This document shows positions 51,005 to 61,070 of a stretch of 64,000 nucleotides of DNA, one piece after another. Source of the stretch: Bradyrhizobium sp. LLZ17 (GTDB lineage Bacteria; Pseudomonadota; Alphaproteobacteria; Rhizobiales; Xanthobacteraceae). Position numbers and translations under genes: made by a program. The DNA is taken from contig NZ_CP165734.1 in assembly GCF_041200145.1 (NCBI RefSeq), forward strand, positions 7,739,521-7,803,520. Direction: 5' to 3'. Positions within the stretch are counted from its first letter, which is position 1. Each line of letters begins with the position of its first letter. The notes beneath the pieces were generated by a model. The model was not told where the DNA came from and did no database searches. It saw only the letters and a list, made by a program, of their open reading frames with translations.

Positions 51005-53095
51005 ATGAACCAGCACGCCAACATCGAGATCCGCCACTCCACCTGTCCGCATGATTGCCCCTCGGCATGCGCCCTCGATATCGAGGTGGTCGAAGGCCGC
51101 AGCATCGGCCGCGTCCGTGGTTCGAAGCAGCAGACCTACACGGCCGGCGTGGTCTGCGCCAAGGTCGCCCGCTACGCTGAGCGTATCCATCACCCCGAAC
51201 GGCTGATCTATCCGATGCGCCGCACCGGCCCGAAAGGCTCCGGCCAGTTCGCGCGCATCTCGTGGGACGAGGCGCTGGACGAGATCGGCCATCGTTTCAA
51301 CCAGGCCGAGCGCGAGTTCGGCGCGGATTCGATCTGGCCCTATTACTACGCCGGCACGATGGGCCTGGTGATGCGCGATGGTCTCAATCGCCTCGCGCAT
51401 GTGAAGAAATACTCGCGCTTCTATTCGACCATATGCGCCAACGTCGCGCGCGTCGGCTTTGCGATCGGCACCGGCAAGATCGCCGGCGTCGATCCGCGCG
51501 AGATGGCGGTCTCCGACCTCGTCGTGATCTGGGGCACCAACCCCGTCAACACGCAGGTCAACGTGATGACGCACGCCGCGCGTGCCCGCAAGGAGCGTGG
51601 CGCGAAAATCGCGGCGGTCGACATCTACGACAACGAGACCATGAAGCAGGCCGACATCAAGATCCTCCTGCGTCCCGGCACCGACGGCGCGTTCGCCTGC
51701 GGCGTCATGCATGTCCTGTTTCGCGACGGCTATGCCGATCGCGCCTATATGGACACATACACCGATTGCCCGGCCGAGCTCGAGGCGCATCTGAAGACGC
51801 GCACGCCGGAATGGGCCTCGGCGATATCTGGCGTGCCTGTGTCCGAGATCGAGGCCTTTGCCAGGCTGGTCGGCCAGACCAAACGGACCTTCTTCCGCCT
51901 CGGCTACGGTTTCACCCGCTCGCGCAACGGCGCGGCGCAGATGCATGCCGCGAACTGCATCCCCGCGGTGACCGGCGCCTGGCAATACGAAGGCGGCGGC
52001 GCCTTCTTCAACAATTACGCGCTGTGGCACTTCAACGAATCCATCATCGAAGGCCACGACGCGATCGACAAGAGCACGCGCGCGCTCGACCAGTCGCAGA
52101 TCGGCCGCATCCTCACCGGCGATGCCGAGGCCTTGCACGGCAAGGGTCCGGTCAAGGCAATGCTGATCCAGAACACCAATCCGATGACGGTCGCGCCGGA
52201 GCAGGCGCTGGTGCGGCAGGGGTTTGCGCGCGAGGACCTGTTCGTCGCGGTGCATGAGCAATTCATGACCGAGACCGCGCAGATGGCCGACATCGTGCTG
52301 CCGGCGACCATGTTCATGGAGCACGACGATCTCTATTACGGTGGCGGCCACCAGCACATCTCGGTCGGCCCCAAGCTGATCGACCCGCCCGGCGAATGCC
52401 GCTCCAACCATCAGGTCCTGCAAGCGCTGGCGCCGCGGCTTGGCGCCATGCATCGGGGCTTCGAGATGACGCCGCGCGAATTGATCGACGCGACGCTGAA
52501 GCTGAGCAACCATGGCGACATCGCCAGCCTCGAGGCCGACCTCTGGCGCGACCTGCAACCGGATTTCCGCACCGCGCACTACCTCGACGGCTTCGCGCAC
52601 GCCGACAAGAAATTCCATTTCAAGGCCGATTGGGCAAATCCGCCGTTCGGCTTGATGATGGGCGAGTTCGAAAAGATGCCGTCGCTGCCGGACCATTGGG
52701 CCGTGATCGAGCACGCCGACCAGGCCCATCCGTTCCGGCTTGCGACCAGCCCCTCGCGCAGCTTCCTCAACACCACCTTCAACGAGACGCCGTCCTCGCA
52801 GGCGCGCGAGGGCAAGGCGAGCGTGATGATCCATCCGATGGATGCTGCCGCGCTCGAGATCGCCGAGGGCGACGCCGTGACGCTCGGCAACATGCGTGGC
52901 GAGACCACGCTGATCGCACGGCTGTTCGAGGGCGTGCGGCGCGGGGTGCTGATCGCCGAATCCGTTCATCCGAACAAGGACCATATCGGTGGTCGCGGCA
53001 TCAACATGCTGACCGGCGCCGAGGCCGTCGCGCCGATCGGCGGAGCCGCGTTCCACGACAACAAGGTCTGGATCAGGAAAGCGGTCGCGGCCTGA
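51005..53095 (+). CDS. Molybdopterin-dependent oxidoreductase (DMSO reductase/formate dehydrogenase superfamily)
   Basis: The 696-residue protein begins with a [4Fe-4S] site (STCPHDCPSACALDIEV plus the cysteine in AGVVCAKVARYAERIHHP), followed by RISWDEALDEIGHRFNQ, the pterin-binding IWGTNPVNTQVNVMTHAARA and a C-terminal aspartate-decarboxylase-like barrel (HPMDAAALEIAEGDAVTLGN). There is no Tat signal, so it is cytoplasmic. No partner subunit is adjacent. Members act on formate, thiosulfate, polysulfide, pyrogallol or unknown compounds; the substrate here is not evident. A ModA-like gene stands divergently upstream. Confidence 0.9.
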   Translation: MNQHANIEIRHSTCPHDCPSACALDIEVVEGRSIGRVRGSKQQTYTAGVVCAKVARYAERIHHPERLIYPMRRTGPKGSGQFARISWDEALDEIGHRFNQAEREFGADSIWPYYYAGTMGLVMRDGLNRLAHVKKYSRFYSTICANVARVGFAIGTGKIAGVDPREMAVSDLVVIWGTNPVNTQVNVMTHAARARKERGAKIAAVDIYDNETMKQADIKILLRPGTDGAFACGVMHVLFRDGYADRAYMDTYTDCPAELEAHLKTRTPEWASAISGVPVSEIEAFARLVGQTKRTFFRLGYGFTRSRNGAAQMHAANCIPAVTGAWQYEGGGAFFNNYALWHFNESIIEGHDAIDKSTRALDQSQIGRILTGDAEALHGKGPVKAMLIQNTNPMTVAPEQALVRQGFAREDLFVAVHEQFMTETAQMADIVLPATMFMEHDDLYYGGGHQHISVGPKLIDPPGECRSNHQVLQALAPRLGAMHRGFEMTPRELIDATLKLSNHGDIASLEADLWRDLQPDFRTAHYLDGFAHADKKFHFKADWANPPFGLMMGEFEKMPSLPDHWAVIEHADQAHPFRLATSPSRSFLNTTFNETPSSQAREGKASVMIHPMDAAALEIAEGDAVTLGNMRGETTLIARLFEGVRRGVLIAESVHPNKDHIGGRGINMLTGAEAVAPIGGAAFHDNKVWIRKAVAA

Positions 53096-53221
53096 GCGCG
53101 CGCTTCGATCGCACCAAATTTGTGTCGAGGCGCTAAAGCGGCGTCTCGCCGCAGATTGCCCTTGCACCTCGCGCCGGAGCTGCCGCAAATGACGGCAAAA
53201 CGGCAGCAAGGAAGCGACGTC

Positions 53222-54004
53222 ATGACCGACACAGCGAGCGTCATCACCGAGAAGCGCGGGCAGGCGTTCTGGATCACCATCAACCGGCCCGAGAAGCGCA
53301 ACGCGCTGAACGGCGACGTGATCGCCGGCATCAGCAAGGGCTATCGCGACGCGCACGAGGACAAGGACGTCCGAGTCATCGTGCTGACGGGCGCGGGCGA
53401 CAAGGCGTTCTGCGCCGGCGCGGATCTGCAGAACTCCGGCGCGGCATTCGCGATGGATCATTCCAAACCAAACGTTGACTATGCCGACCTGCTGCGGTTG
53501 TCGCAGAACGCGACCAAGCCCGCGATCGCCCGGGTCGGCGGCGTCTGCATGGCCGGCGGCATGGGGCTGCTCTGCATGACCGACATGGCGCTCGCCGCCG
53601 ATCACGTCGTGTTCGGACTGCCGGAGGTGAAGGTCGGCGTGTTTCCGATGCAGGTGCTGAGCCTGTTGCAGGCGATCGCGCCGCGACGGCTGGTCAATGA
53701 ATGGGCGCTCACGGGCGAGCCGTTCGATGCAACAGCTGCGCAGGCCGCAGGCCTTCTGAATTACGTCGTGCCCAAGGCCGAGCTCGATGCCAAGGTCGAC
53801 TGGCTGATCAGCCGCATCGTCGACAAGTCACCGACCGCGATCCGCCGCGGCAAATACGCGATGCGCGCCATCGCCGCGATGTCCTTCGACGAGAGCATCG
53901 CCTACACCGAAAGCCAGATCGCGCTGCTGGCGATGACGGAGGACGCCAAGGAGGGGCTGAAAGCGTTCAGCGAGAAGCGCAAGCCGGTCTGGACGGGTAG
54001 GTGA
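53222..54004 (+). CDS. Enoyl-CoA hydratase/isomerase family protein
   Basis: The 260-residue crotonase has NRPEKRNALNGDVIAGISKG, the oxyanion motif GAGDKAFCAGADLQ and a second one in VGGVCMAGGMGLLCMTDMAL. The position usually holding the catalytic glutamate lies in LPEVKVGVFPMQV. AAGGAAGCGACGTC precedes the ATG. It follows the molybdoenzyme gene by 126 bases and ends just before a repeat-rich convergent junction. Substrate unknown. Confidence 0.9.
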   Translation: MTDTASVITEKRGQAFWITINRPEKRNALNGDVIAGISKGYRDAHEDKDVRVIVLTGAGDKAFCAGADLQNSGAAFAMDHSKPNVDYADLLRLSQNATKPAIARVGGVCMAGGMGLLCMTDMALAADHVVFGLPEVKVGVFPMQVLSLLQAIAPRRLVNEWALTGEPFDATAAQAAGLLNYVVPKAELDAKVDWLISRIVDKSPTAIRRGKYAMRAIAAMSFDESIAYTESQIALLAMTEDAKEGLKAFSEKRKPVWTGR

Positions 54005-54021
54005 GGACTCGCTCTCTCCAT

Positions 54022-54102
54022 CGTCATTGCGAGCGCAGCGAAGCAATCCAGAATCTTTCCGCGGGGGGCAGTCTGGATTACTTCGCTTCGCTCGCAATGA
54101 CG
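54022..54102. repeat. Long inverted repeat typical of Bradyrhizobium-group intergenic regions
   Basis: About 30-bp arms (54022-54051 starting CGTCATTGCGAGCG, and 54072-54102 ending CTCGCAATGACG) are near-perfect reverse complements around a 20-base centre. It lies between converging genes (hydratase + and GlcG -) and may stop transcription from both sides. Confidence 0.8.
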
Positions 54103-54135
54103 GGAGCAAGGAGCCAGTCGGCGCCTCCACGCGCA

Positions 54136-54170
54136 AACCCCGGATTTCGCTACGCTCCATCCGGGCTACG
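54136..54170. repeat. Short hairpin repeat element
   Basis: CCCGGAT (54138-54144) pairs with ATCCGGG (54159-54165) around TTCGCTACGCTCC. This compact element recurs widely in intergenic DNA of the same bacterial group. It lies 34 bases from the longer inverted repeat, giving a tandem of two repeat families. Confidence 0.65.
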
Positions 54171-54179
54171 GAAGAGACC

Positions 54180-54609
54180 TCAGCCCGCGTTGGCCTTCAA
54201 CCCCGCTGCCTGGATACCCGCAACCGCACACGCTTCGTCATTGTCGGAGGTGTCGCCGGAGACCTCCGACGGCGCCGAGCAGGGTCGCGCCGTCCTGGAT
54301 CAGCACGCCGCCGGGGACCGGCACCAGCGCGCCCTTTGCAATCGTGTTCACGGCGTCGATGAAATAGGCCTGCTCCTGCGCCCGCTGGTACAGCGCGCGC
54401 GAGCCCATGCCCATGGCGAGCGCGCCATAGGCCTTGCCGTGGGCGATCTCGGCGCGCATGAGGCTGGTGCCGTCTTGTGCGGCGGCGAGCTTGAGCACGC
54501 CGCGCGTGTCCAGAATAGTGACGACGAGCGGTTTGAGCTTCAACTCCGTGGCCTTTGCGAAGGCGGCATCGAGGATCTTGCGGGCGGTGTCGAGGGTCAG
54601 TTCAGCCAT
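54180..54609 (-). pseudogene. GlcG/HbpS-family haem-binding-like protein, +1 frameshift near 54265
   Basis: The joined product of about 142 residues has the GlcG signature: LDTARKILDAAFAKATELKL, VVTILDTRGVLKLAAAQDGT, KAYGALAMGMGSRALYQRA, GGVLIQDGATLLGAVG. In the present frame it ends LRRHLRQ; after removing one base it ends VSGDTSDNDEACAVAGIQAA as the family does, stopping at 54180. It overlaps the fused oxidase gene upstream by 8 bases. GlcG genes accompany glycolate/lactate oxidase genes. Confidence 0.82.
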
Positions 54610-57609
54610 GGCTGGGTTCCTTTGCAACGGGAGTGGTGGAGTGGGTTTTGGCGCGATCGAGGCTCATCGCCAGCACGCGGGCGACGTGAAGGGCTTCGCG
54701 TTGCGCGCCGTCCTGGATCTGGTGCCGGCACGAGGTGCCGTCGGCAACGACCAGCGTCGCCGGGTCCGCGCCGCGCACGGCCGGTAGCAGCGACAGTTCG
54801 GCCATCTCGATCGAGGCATCGTAGGTCTCGGCACCATAGCCGAAGGCGCCGGCCATCCCGCAGCAGCTGGACTCGATGGTTTCGACCTTCAGGCCGGGCA
54901 CGAGACGCAGCACCTGCTCGACCGGCTTGAACGCGCCAAAAGATTTTTGATGGCAATGGCCGTGTACCAAGGCCTTGTCGGCGACAGCTCCGAGCGGCAG
55001 TTGCAGCCGGCCGGCCTCGGCCTCCCGCATCAGCAACTCCTCGAAGGTCAGCGCATGGGCGCCGACCGCCTTGGCGTCGTCGTCCTTGCGCAGTGAAGCG
55101 AGCTCGTCGCGCAGCGTCAGTAAACAGCTCGGCTCCAGGCCGACGATCGGCACGCCGCGCGCGGCGAAGGGCGCGAAGGCGGCGACCAGCCGGTCAAGTT
55201 CGGCTCTGGCTTGGTCGACGAGACCGGCCGACAGGAATGTGCGGCCGCAGCAGAGCGGCCGGCCGCCGCTTGACGGCTTCGGCAGATGCACGCGATAGCC
55301 GCCCGCCGCGAGCACGCGCAGAGCAGCGTCGAGGTTCTCGCGCTCGTAGATGCGGTTGAAAGTGTCGGCGAACAGCACGACCTCGCGCCCGGCCTCCGGA
55401 CCGACGGCATCCGCGGACGGCGCGAACACGTCGCTGCGGAAAGCGGGCAGCGCGCGGCGCGCGCTGATGCCGGCAAAGCGCTCGAACAGCTTCCGCAAAA
55501 GCGGGCTGCGGTTGCGCAAATTGGCCAGCGGCGCGAAGCGCGACGCGAGGCCTGCATAGCGCGGGAGATAGCCGACCATGCGGTCGCGCAGTGTCAGGCC
55601 ATGGGAAGCCACGCGCGCGGCGAGCACCTCGATCTTCATCTTGGCCATGTCGACGCCAACAGGGCATTCATGGCGGCAGGCCTTGCAGGAGACGCAGAGT
55701 TTCAGCGTCTCCATCATCTCATCCGAAGACAAAGCATCCGGGCCGAGCTGACCGGAGATCGCCAGCCGCAGTGTGTTGGCACGGCCTCGCGTGACATCCT
55801 TCTCGTTGCGCGTCGCGCGATAGGACGGGCACATCACGCCGCCCTCGAGCTTGCGGCAGGCGCCGTTGTTGTTGCACATCTCGACCGCGCCCTGGAAGCC
55901 GGCGCCGGCGCCGGGATATGCGGACCAGTCGAGCTTGGTGTTCAGCTCGCCGACGCGATAGTCCGGCCGATAGCGGAACAGCGAGCGGTCGTCCATTTTG
56001 GGCGCATCGACGATCTTGCCGGGGTTGAGGACGCGGTCGGGATCGAAGCGCTGCTTCACTTCCCTGAAGTCGGCGACCAGACGCTCGCCGAACATCGCTT
56101 CATGGAATTCCGAGCGCACCAGGCCGTCGCCATGCTCGCCCGAATGCGAGCCCTTGTACTCGCGCACCATCGCGAAGGTTTCCTCGGCGATGGCCCGCAT
56201 CGCCTTGACGTCCTTCTCCAGCTTCAAATTCAGCACGGGACGGACATGAAGGCAGCCCTCGGAGGCATGAGCATACATCGTGCCGCTGGTGCCATGCTTT
56301 GCGAACACCTCATTCAAGCGCGCGGTGTAGTCGGCGAGATGCGGCAGCGGCACCGCGCAGTCCTCGACAAGGAGACCGGCTTGCCTGCCTGCTTCATCGA
56401 CATCATGACGTTGAGGCCCGCGGCGCGGAAATCGGCGATGCCGCTCTGCAGCGCGGGCTGGGTGATCTCCACCACACCGCCCCATTTGCGCTTGTCGTTG
56501 CTCCAGCCGAAGCCGAGATCGCCCATCAATTCGCCCAGCTGCTTCAGGCGCGCGAGATTGTCCGCCTGGTCTTCCTCGGCGAACTCGACCACCAGCACGG
56601 CGTCCGGATCGCCCTTGATGGCGGTGGAGATGATCGGCCGGAACATCGCGATGTCGCGGCCGAGCGCGAGCATGGTGCGGTCGACCAGTTCGACAGCGAT
56701 CGGCTTCAGCTTGACCAGATGCTGGGCCGCGTCCATCGCCTGGTAGAAGCTGCCGAAATGGCAGATGCCGAGCGCCTTGTTGCGGATCACCGGCCACAGC
56801 TTCAGCTCGACCTTGGTGGTGAAGGCCAGCGTCCCTTCGGAGCCGACCAGCAGATGCGCCATGTTGTTCGGCGCGTTGCGCGGCACCAGCGCGTCGAGAT
56901 TGTAGCCGCCGACGCGGCGCTGCACCTTGGGAAAGCGCGCCGCGATCTCGTCGGCCTCGCGGGCGCCGAGATCGAGCATGTCGCGGAACAGCGCGCGGGC
57001 GCCGTTGCCCGCATCGACATCGGAAAGGTCGCGCGAGACCTCGCCATAGTGCGCGAGCGTGCCGTCGGCGAGCGCCGCCTCCATCGACAGGGTGTTGTCG
57101 CGCATGGTGCCGTAGCGCAAGCTGCGGCCACCGCAGGAATTGTTGCCGGCCATGCCGCCGATGGTGGCCCGCGACGCCGTGGAGACGTCGACCGGAAACG
57201 ACAGGCCGTGCTTCCTGAGCTGGCGGTTGAGGTCGTCGAGCACGATGCCGGGCTCGACCACGCAAGTGCGGTTGTCGACGTCGAGCGACAGCATGCGGGT
57301 CAGGTGCTTCGAGAGGTCGACGACGAGGCCGTCATTGACGGTCTGGCCGCATTGCGAGGTGCCGCCGCCCCGCGGGGTGACCTTCAATCCCTCGTCCCGG
57401 GCGATCGCCAGCACTCGCAGCGCCTCGTCCATGGTCCTGGGCACCACCACGCCCGCCGGCATGATCTGGTAGAACGAGGCGTCAGTGGCATAGCGGCCGC
57501 GGCTGAAAGGGTCGAACAGGACGTCGCCGGTGATCTGTCGGGCCAGACGTGCCGCGATGCCGTCCGTTTTGGCCGATTCCTGTGATTTCCCGGGCACTTC
57601 CGCCGCCAT
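54602..57609 (-). pseudogene. FAD-linked oxidase fused to GlpC-type Fe-S domain (glycolate/D-lactate dehydrogenase-like), -1 frameshift near 56375
   Basis: The joined product of about 1002 residues has an N-terminal PCMH-type FAD domain (VVVPRTMDEALRVLAIARDE, PRGGGTSQCGQTVNDGLVVD, TIGGMAGNNSCGGRSLRYGT) and an FAD-oxidase C domain (SGEHGDGLVRSEFHEAMFG). It continues with two Fe-S motifs (CNNNGACRKLEGGVMCPSYR, CVSCKACRHECPVGVDMAKM) and GlpC-like CCG repeats (GGRPLCCGRTFLSAGLVDQA, ETIESSCCGMAGAFGYG). Reading shifts after MKQAGK, and one base is missing. It fuses what GlcD and GlcF do separately: oxidation of a 2-hydroxyacid and electron transfer to the quinone pool. It shares an operon with GlcG. 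Confidence 0.88.
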
Positions 57610-57841
57610 GGTCCGCTCTTGCCTGTTCGCCGTCCCCGTCTTGCCTACGGTCACGGTCCTTGGCAAGGCGAGCCCTGCTTCTTGTGCATTGACGGACCCC
57701 GCCCGGCGAGGGACAAGCCCGGCGAATAGTGATATTCGAGCGGCTCGCGCAGCCCCCTTCAGGCCAGAAGGCTCGAAGTCAAGCTGGGCTCAAAGCCAAG
57801 ACACACTCGAAAGACAGACTCAAAGACCGGGAAGGACGCCG

Positions 57842-59041
57842 ATGACCGTGCACACTGGAAGGCATTTTCTCCAGATTCCAGGACCGACCAACGTGCCCGA
57901 CCGGGTGCTGCGGGCGATGGATATGCCGACGCTGGATCATCGTGGTGCGGAGTTCGCGGAGCTTGGTTTCGCCGCGCTTGCCGCGATGCAGCGCGTGTTC
58001 CGCACCAAGCAGCCCGTGATTATCTTCCCGTCGTCCGGCACCGGCGCCTGGGAAGCAGCAATGGTCAACGTGCTCGCCCCCGGCGACAAGGTCTTGATGT
58101 GCGAGACCGGCCAGTTCGCCGTGCTGTGGCGCGGCATCGCCGACAAGTTCAAGCTCGACGTCGACTTCATTCCGAGTGACTGGCGCCATGGCGCCGACCT
58201 CGCCGAGATCGAGCAGCGCCTTGCCACCGACAAGCAGCACAAGATCAAGGCGGTCTGCGTCGTTCACAACGAGACATCGACCGGCTGCGTGACGCCGCCG
58301 CTCGAAGTGCGCAAGCTGCTCGACCGCGTCAAGCATCCGGCGCTGCTGATGGTCGACACCATCTCCGGCCTCGGCTCGATGGAATACGAGCACGATGCCT
58401 GGGGCATCGACGTTTCGGTCGCGGGCTCCCAGAAGGGCCTGATGCTGCCGCCCGGGCTCGGCTTCAACGCCGTCTCGGAGAAGGCGCTCGCCGTCGCCAA
58501 AGCCAATCCGGGCATGCGCTCCTATTGGGACTGGCAGGAAGTCATCAGCTTCAACAAGCTCGGCACCTTCCCCTATACACCCGCCACCAATTTGCTGATG
58601 GGCCTGCGCGAGGCCGTCAAGATGCTGGAGGAGGAAGGCCTCGAGAACGTGTGGGCCCGTCACAAGCGTCACAGCGCAGCGACGCGGGCCGCGGTCAAGG
58701 TCTGGGGCCTGGAGACGCAGTGCGCCGATCCGGCTGCGCATTCGCCGGCGTTGACCGGCGTCCGCGTGCCCGACGGCCACGACGCCGATCACTTCCGCAA
58801 GGTGGTGCTGGAGAATTTCGACATGTCGCTCGGCACCGGCCTGAACAAGGTCAAGGGCAAGGTGTTCCGCGTCGGCCATATCGGGCATTTCAACGATCTG
58901 ATGCTGATGGGCACGCTCGCCGGTGTCGAGATGGGCCTGGACCTTGCCAAGATCCCGCACCGGAGCGGCGGCGTGTTGGCGGCCATGGACGTCCTGAAGG
59001 GACGCGACACGGTGCCGATGGCCAAGGCCCAGGTGGCCTGA
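57842..59041 (+). CDS. Class V aminotransferase, serine-glyoxylate aminotransferase type
   Basis: The 399-residue PLP enzyme has GRHFLQIPGPTNVPDRVLRA, IFPSSGTGAWEAAMVNVLAP, VCVVHNETSTGCVTPP, MVDTISGLGSMEYEHDAWGI and the PLP lysine Lys198 in GSQKGLMLPPGLGF. The C-terminal GTGLNKVKGKVFRVGHIGHF is typical of SgaA/alanine-glyoxylate transaminases. GGGAAGGA precedes the ATG. It is divergent from the fused 2-hydroxyacid oxidase: oxidation of glycolate to glyoxylate followed by transamination would link both. The 231-base gap between them holds both promoters but no motif I recognise. Confidence 0.92.
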   Translation: MTVHTGRHFLQIPGPTNVPDRVLRAMDMPTLDHRGAEFAELGFAALAAMQRVFRTKQPVIIFPSSGTGAWEAAMVNVLAPGDKVLMCETGQFAVLWRGIADKFKLDVDFIPSDWRHGADLAEIEQRLATDKQHKIKAVCVVHNETSTGCVTPPLEVRKLLDRVKHPALLMVDTISGLGSMEYEHDAWGIDVSVAGSQKGLMLPPGLGFNAVSEKALAVAKANPGMRSYWDWQEVISFNKLGTFPYTPATNLLMGLREAVKMLEEEGLENVWARHKRHSAATRAAVKVWGLETQCADPAAHSPALTGVRVPDGHDADHFRKVVLENFDMSLGTGLNKVKGKVFRVGHIGHFNDLMLMGTLAGVEMGLDLAKIPHRSGGVLAAMDVLKGRDTVPMAKAQVA

Positions 59042-59072
59042 TCTATCCAACTGAAAAAGAAGTGAGCGCGCG

Positions 59073-59869
59073 ATGAACGCACCGACGACGACCAACGAAG
59101 ACCTGCTCTACTCCGTCACGGACGGCATCGCGCGGATCACCTTCAACCGCCCGCAGGCACGCAACGCGCTGACCTTCGCCATGTATGAGCGCATGGCGGA
59201 GATCTGCCAGGAGATCAACGCCGACCGATCGATCAAGGCGCTGATCCTGACCGGCGCCGGCGACAAGGCATTTGCCTCCGGCACCGACATTTCTCAGTTT
59301 CGTGCGTTCAAGACCGCGCAGGATGCGCTCGACTACGAGGCGCGGATCGACCGCGTGCTTGGAACCCTGGAGCACTGCCGCGTGCCCGTGATCGCGGCGA
59401 TCGCCGGTGCCTGCACCGGCGGCGGCGCCGGCATCGCCGCCTGCTGCGACCTCCGCATCGGCACCGAAACAACCCGCATCGGCTTCCCGATCGCGCGCAC
59501 GCTCGGCAACTGCCTGTCGATGTCGAACATCAGCCGCGTCGTCTCGCTGGTGGACCTGCCCGCACCAAGGATTTGATCTTCAAGGCCCGCCTGGTCGAGG
59601 CGCCGGAAGCGCTCGCGCTCGGCCTGCTCAACGAGGTCGTGCCCGACGTCGAGGCGCTGCAGCGCCGTGCCGACGAGACCGCAAAGCTCGTCGCAAGCCA
59701 TGCGCCGCTCACTTTGGAGGCGACCAAGGAAGCGGTGCGCCGCATCCGCCGCACGCTGTCGCGCGAGGAGGGCGAGGATCTGATCCTCAAAGCCTATATG
59801 AGCGAAGATTTTCGCGAAGGCATGGATGCCTTCCTCAACAAGCGTACGCCGAACTGGAAGGGCAAGTAG
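59073..59869 (+). pseudogene. Enoyl-CoA hydratase family protein, -1 frameshift near 59551
   Basis: The joined product of about 265 residues is a crotonase: NRPQARNALTFAMYERMAEI, LTGAGDKAFASGTDISQF, IAGACTGGGAGIAACCDLRI and GFPIARTLGNCLSMSNISRV. The frame ends at 59576 with VDLPAPRI, but after one missing base the normal continuation DLIFKARLVEAPEALALGLL runs to 59869. It lies 31 bases after the aminotransferase and is probably co-transcribed. Confidence 0.85.
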
Positions 59870-60012
59870 CCACCGCTCCGGCCCCGGCTTCGTCAGCCGA
59901 AAGTCATATGCGGCGGAACGCCCGCCTCCTTGAACTCGCCAGCACTACCCCGCACAATGCGCAGATGAATTCCCGGCAATACAACGCCAATAATAACAAG
60001 GGGACGAAGCGC

Positions 60013-61000
60013 GTGCGAATTCCAGTGAAAGCCGTCAGCGCGGCGGCGGCGCTGTTGATGTGTGCACCGGCGGTCGCCGGCTGGGAGCCGACCAAGCCCG
60101 TCGAGATCGTGGTGGCAGCGGGCGCGGGCGGCGCCTCCGATCAGATGGCGCGGATGATGCAAGCCGCAATCCAGAAGAACAATCTGATGAAGCAGCCGAT
60201 CGTGGTCTCGCTCAAGGGCGGCGCCTCGGGGGCGGAAGCGCTGATGTACATGAAATCCAGCGAGGGCGATCCGAACAAGGTGCTGATCGCCTATTCGCTG
60301 ATCTACATGCTGCCGCTGTCGGCCAAGATCCCGTTCAACTGGCGTGAGCTCACCCCGGTCTCGGTGATTGCGCTCGACCAGTTCGTGCTGTGGGACAACA
60401 GCGCCGGCCCCAAGACCGTGAAGGAATTCGTCGAGGCCGCCAAGGCGGCAGCCGCGCCGTTTAAGATGGGCGGCACCGGCTCCAAGCGCGAGGATCACGT
60501 GCTGACCGTCTTCCTCGAGCAGAAGACCGGCGCGAAATTCTCCTATCTGCCCTACAAGTCCGGCGGCGAGGCCGCGACCCAGCTCGTCGGCAACCACACC
60601 GAATCCAACGTCAACAATCCGAGCGGAGAATCTCGAAGTCTGGCGCGCCGGCCAGGTGCGTCCGCTCTGCGTGTTCGACAAAGAGCGCATCTCCTACACC
60701 GGCAAGGTGACGGACACGCAGTCCTGGGCCGACATCCCGACCTGCAAGGAGGAGGGCGTCGACGTGCAATATCTGATGCTGCGCGCAACCTTCCTGCCCG
60801 GCAAGGTCACGGCTGAGCAGCAGGCGTTCTATGTCGAGCTGTTCCACAAGGTGACGCAGACCGCGGAGTACAAGGACTACATGGAAAAGCAGGCGTTGAA
60901 GCCGATCTTCCTTACCGGCAAGGACATGGTGCAATTCCTGGAAGAGGACGATGCAGTCAACAGGTCGCTGATGACGGAAGCCGGATTCGTCGCGAAGTAA
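60013..61000 (+). pseudogene. Tripartite tricarboxylate transporter binding protein (TctC/Bug), +1 frameshift near 60625
   Basis: The joined product of about 328 residues has a signal peptide (VKAVSAAAALLMCAPAVAG), then PTKPVEIVVAAGAGGASDQM, VVSLKGGASGAEALMYMKSS and FKMGGTGSKREDHVLTVFL, all typical of Bug/TctC proteins. At 60624-60625 one extra base breaks the frame; the natural path is NNPSENLEVWRAGQVRPLCV and on to AGFVAK. The GTG at 60013 with AAGGGGAC before it is preferred; an ATG at 59965 lacks a site. It is the soluble component of the TctCBA importer encoded next. Confidence 0.85.
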
Positions 61001-61014
61001 CCGTCGCTCTTCTC

Positions 61015-61040
61015 CCTCTCCCCATTCTTACGGGGAGAGG
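61015..61040. repeat. Hairpin repeat between tctC and tctB
   Basis: CCTCTCCCC (61015-61023) pairs with GGGGAGAGG (61032-61040) around an 8-base loop. It begins 14 bases after the binding-protein stop. Similar CTCTCCCC/GGGGAGAG hairpins are common dispersed repeats in this group and may reduce permease expression relative to binding protein. Confidence 0.6.
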
Positions 61041-61070
61041 TGAACACGCTCCAGCTTTGCAGCAGAGCTC

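Noticed and set aside
50840..53605. 921-codon open frame on -
   Set aside because: Antisense to the molybdopterin oxidoreductase, whose Fe-S and pterin motifs are unmistakable; the antisense translation is Arg/His-rich without domains.
55286..56746. 486-codon open frame on +
   Set aside because: Antisense to the fused oxidase; no start signal or motif.
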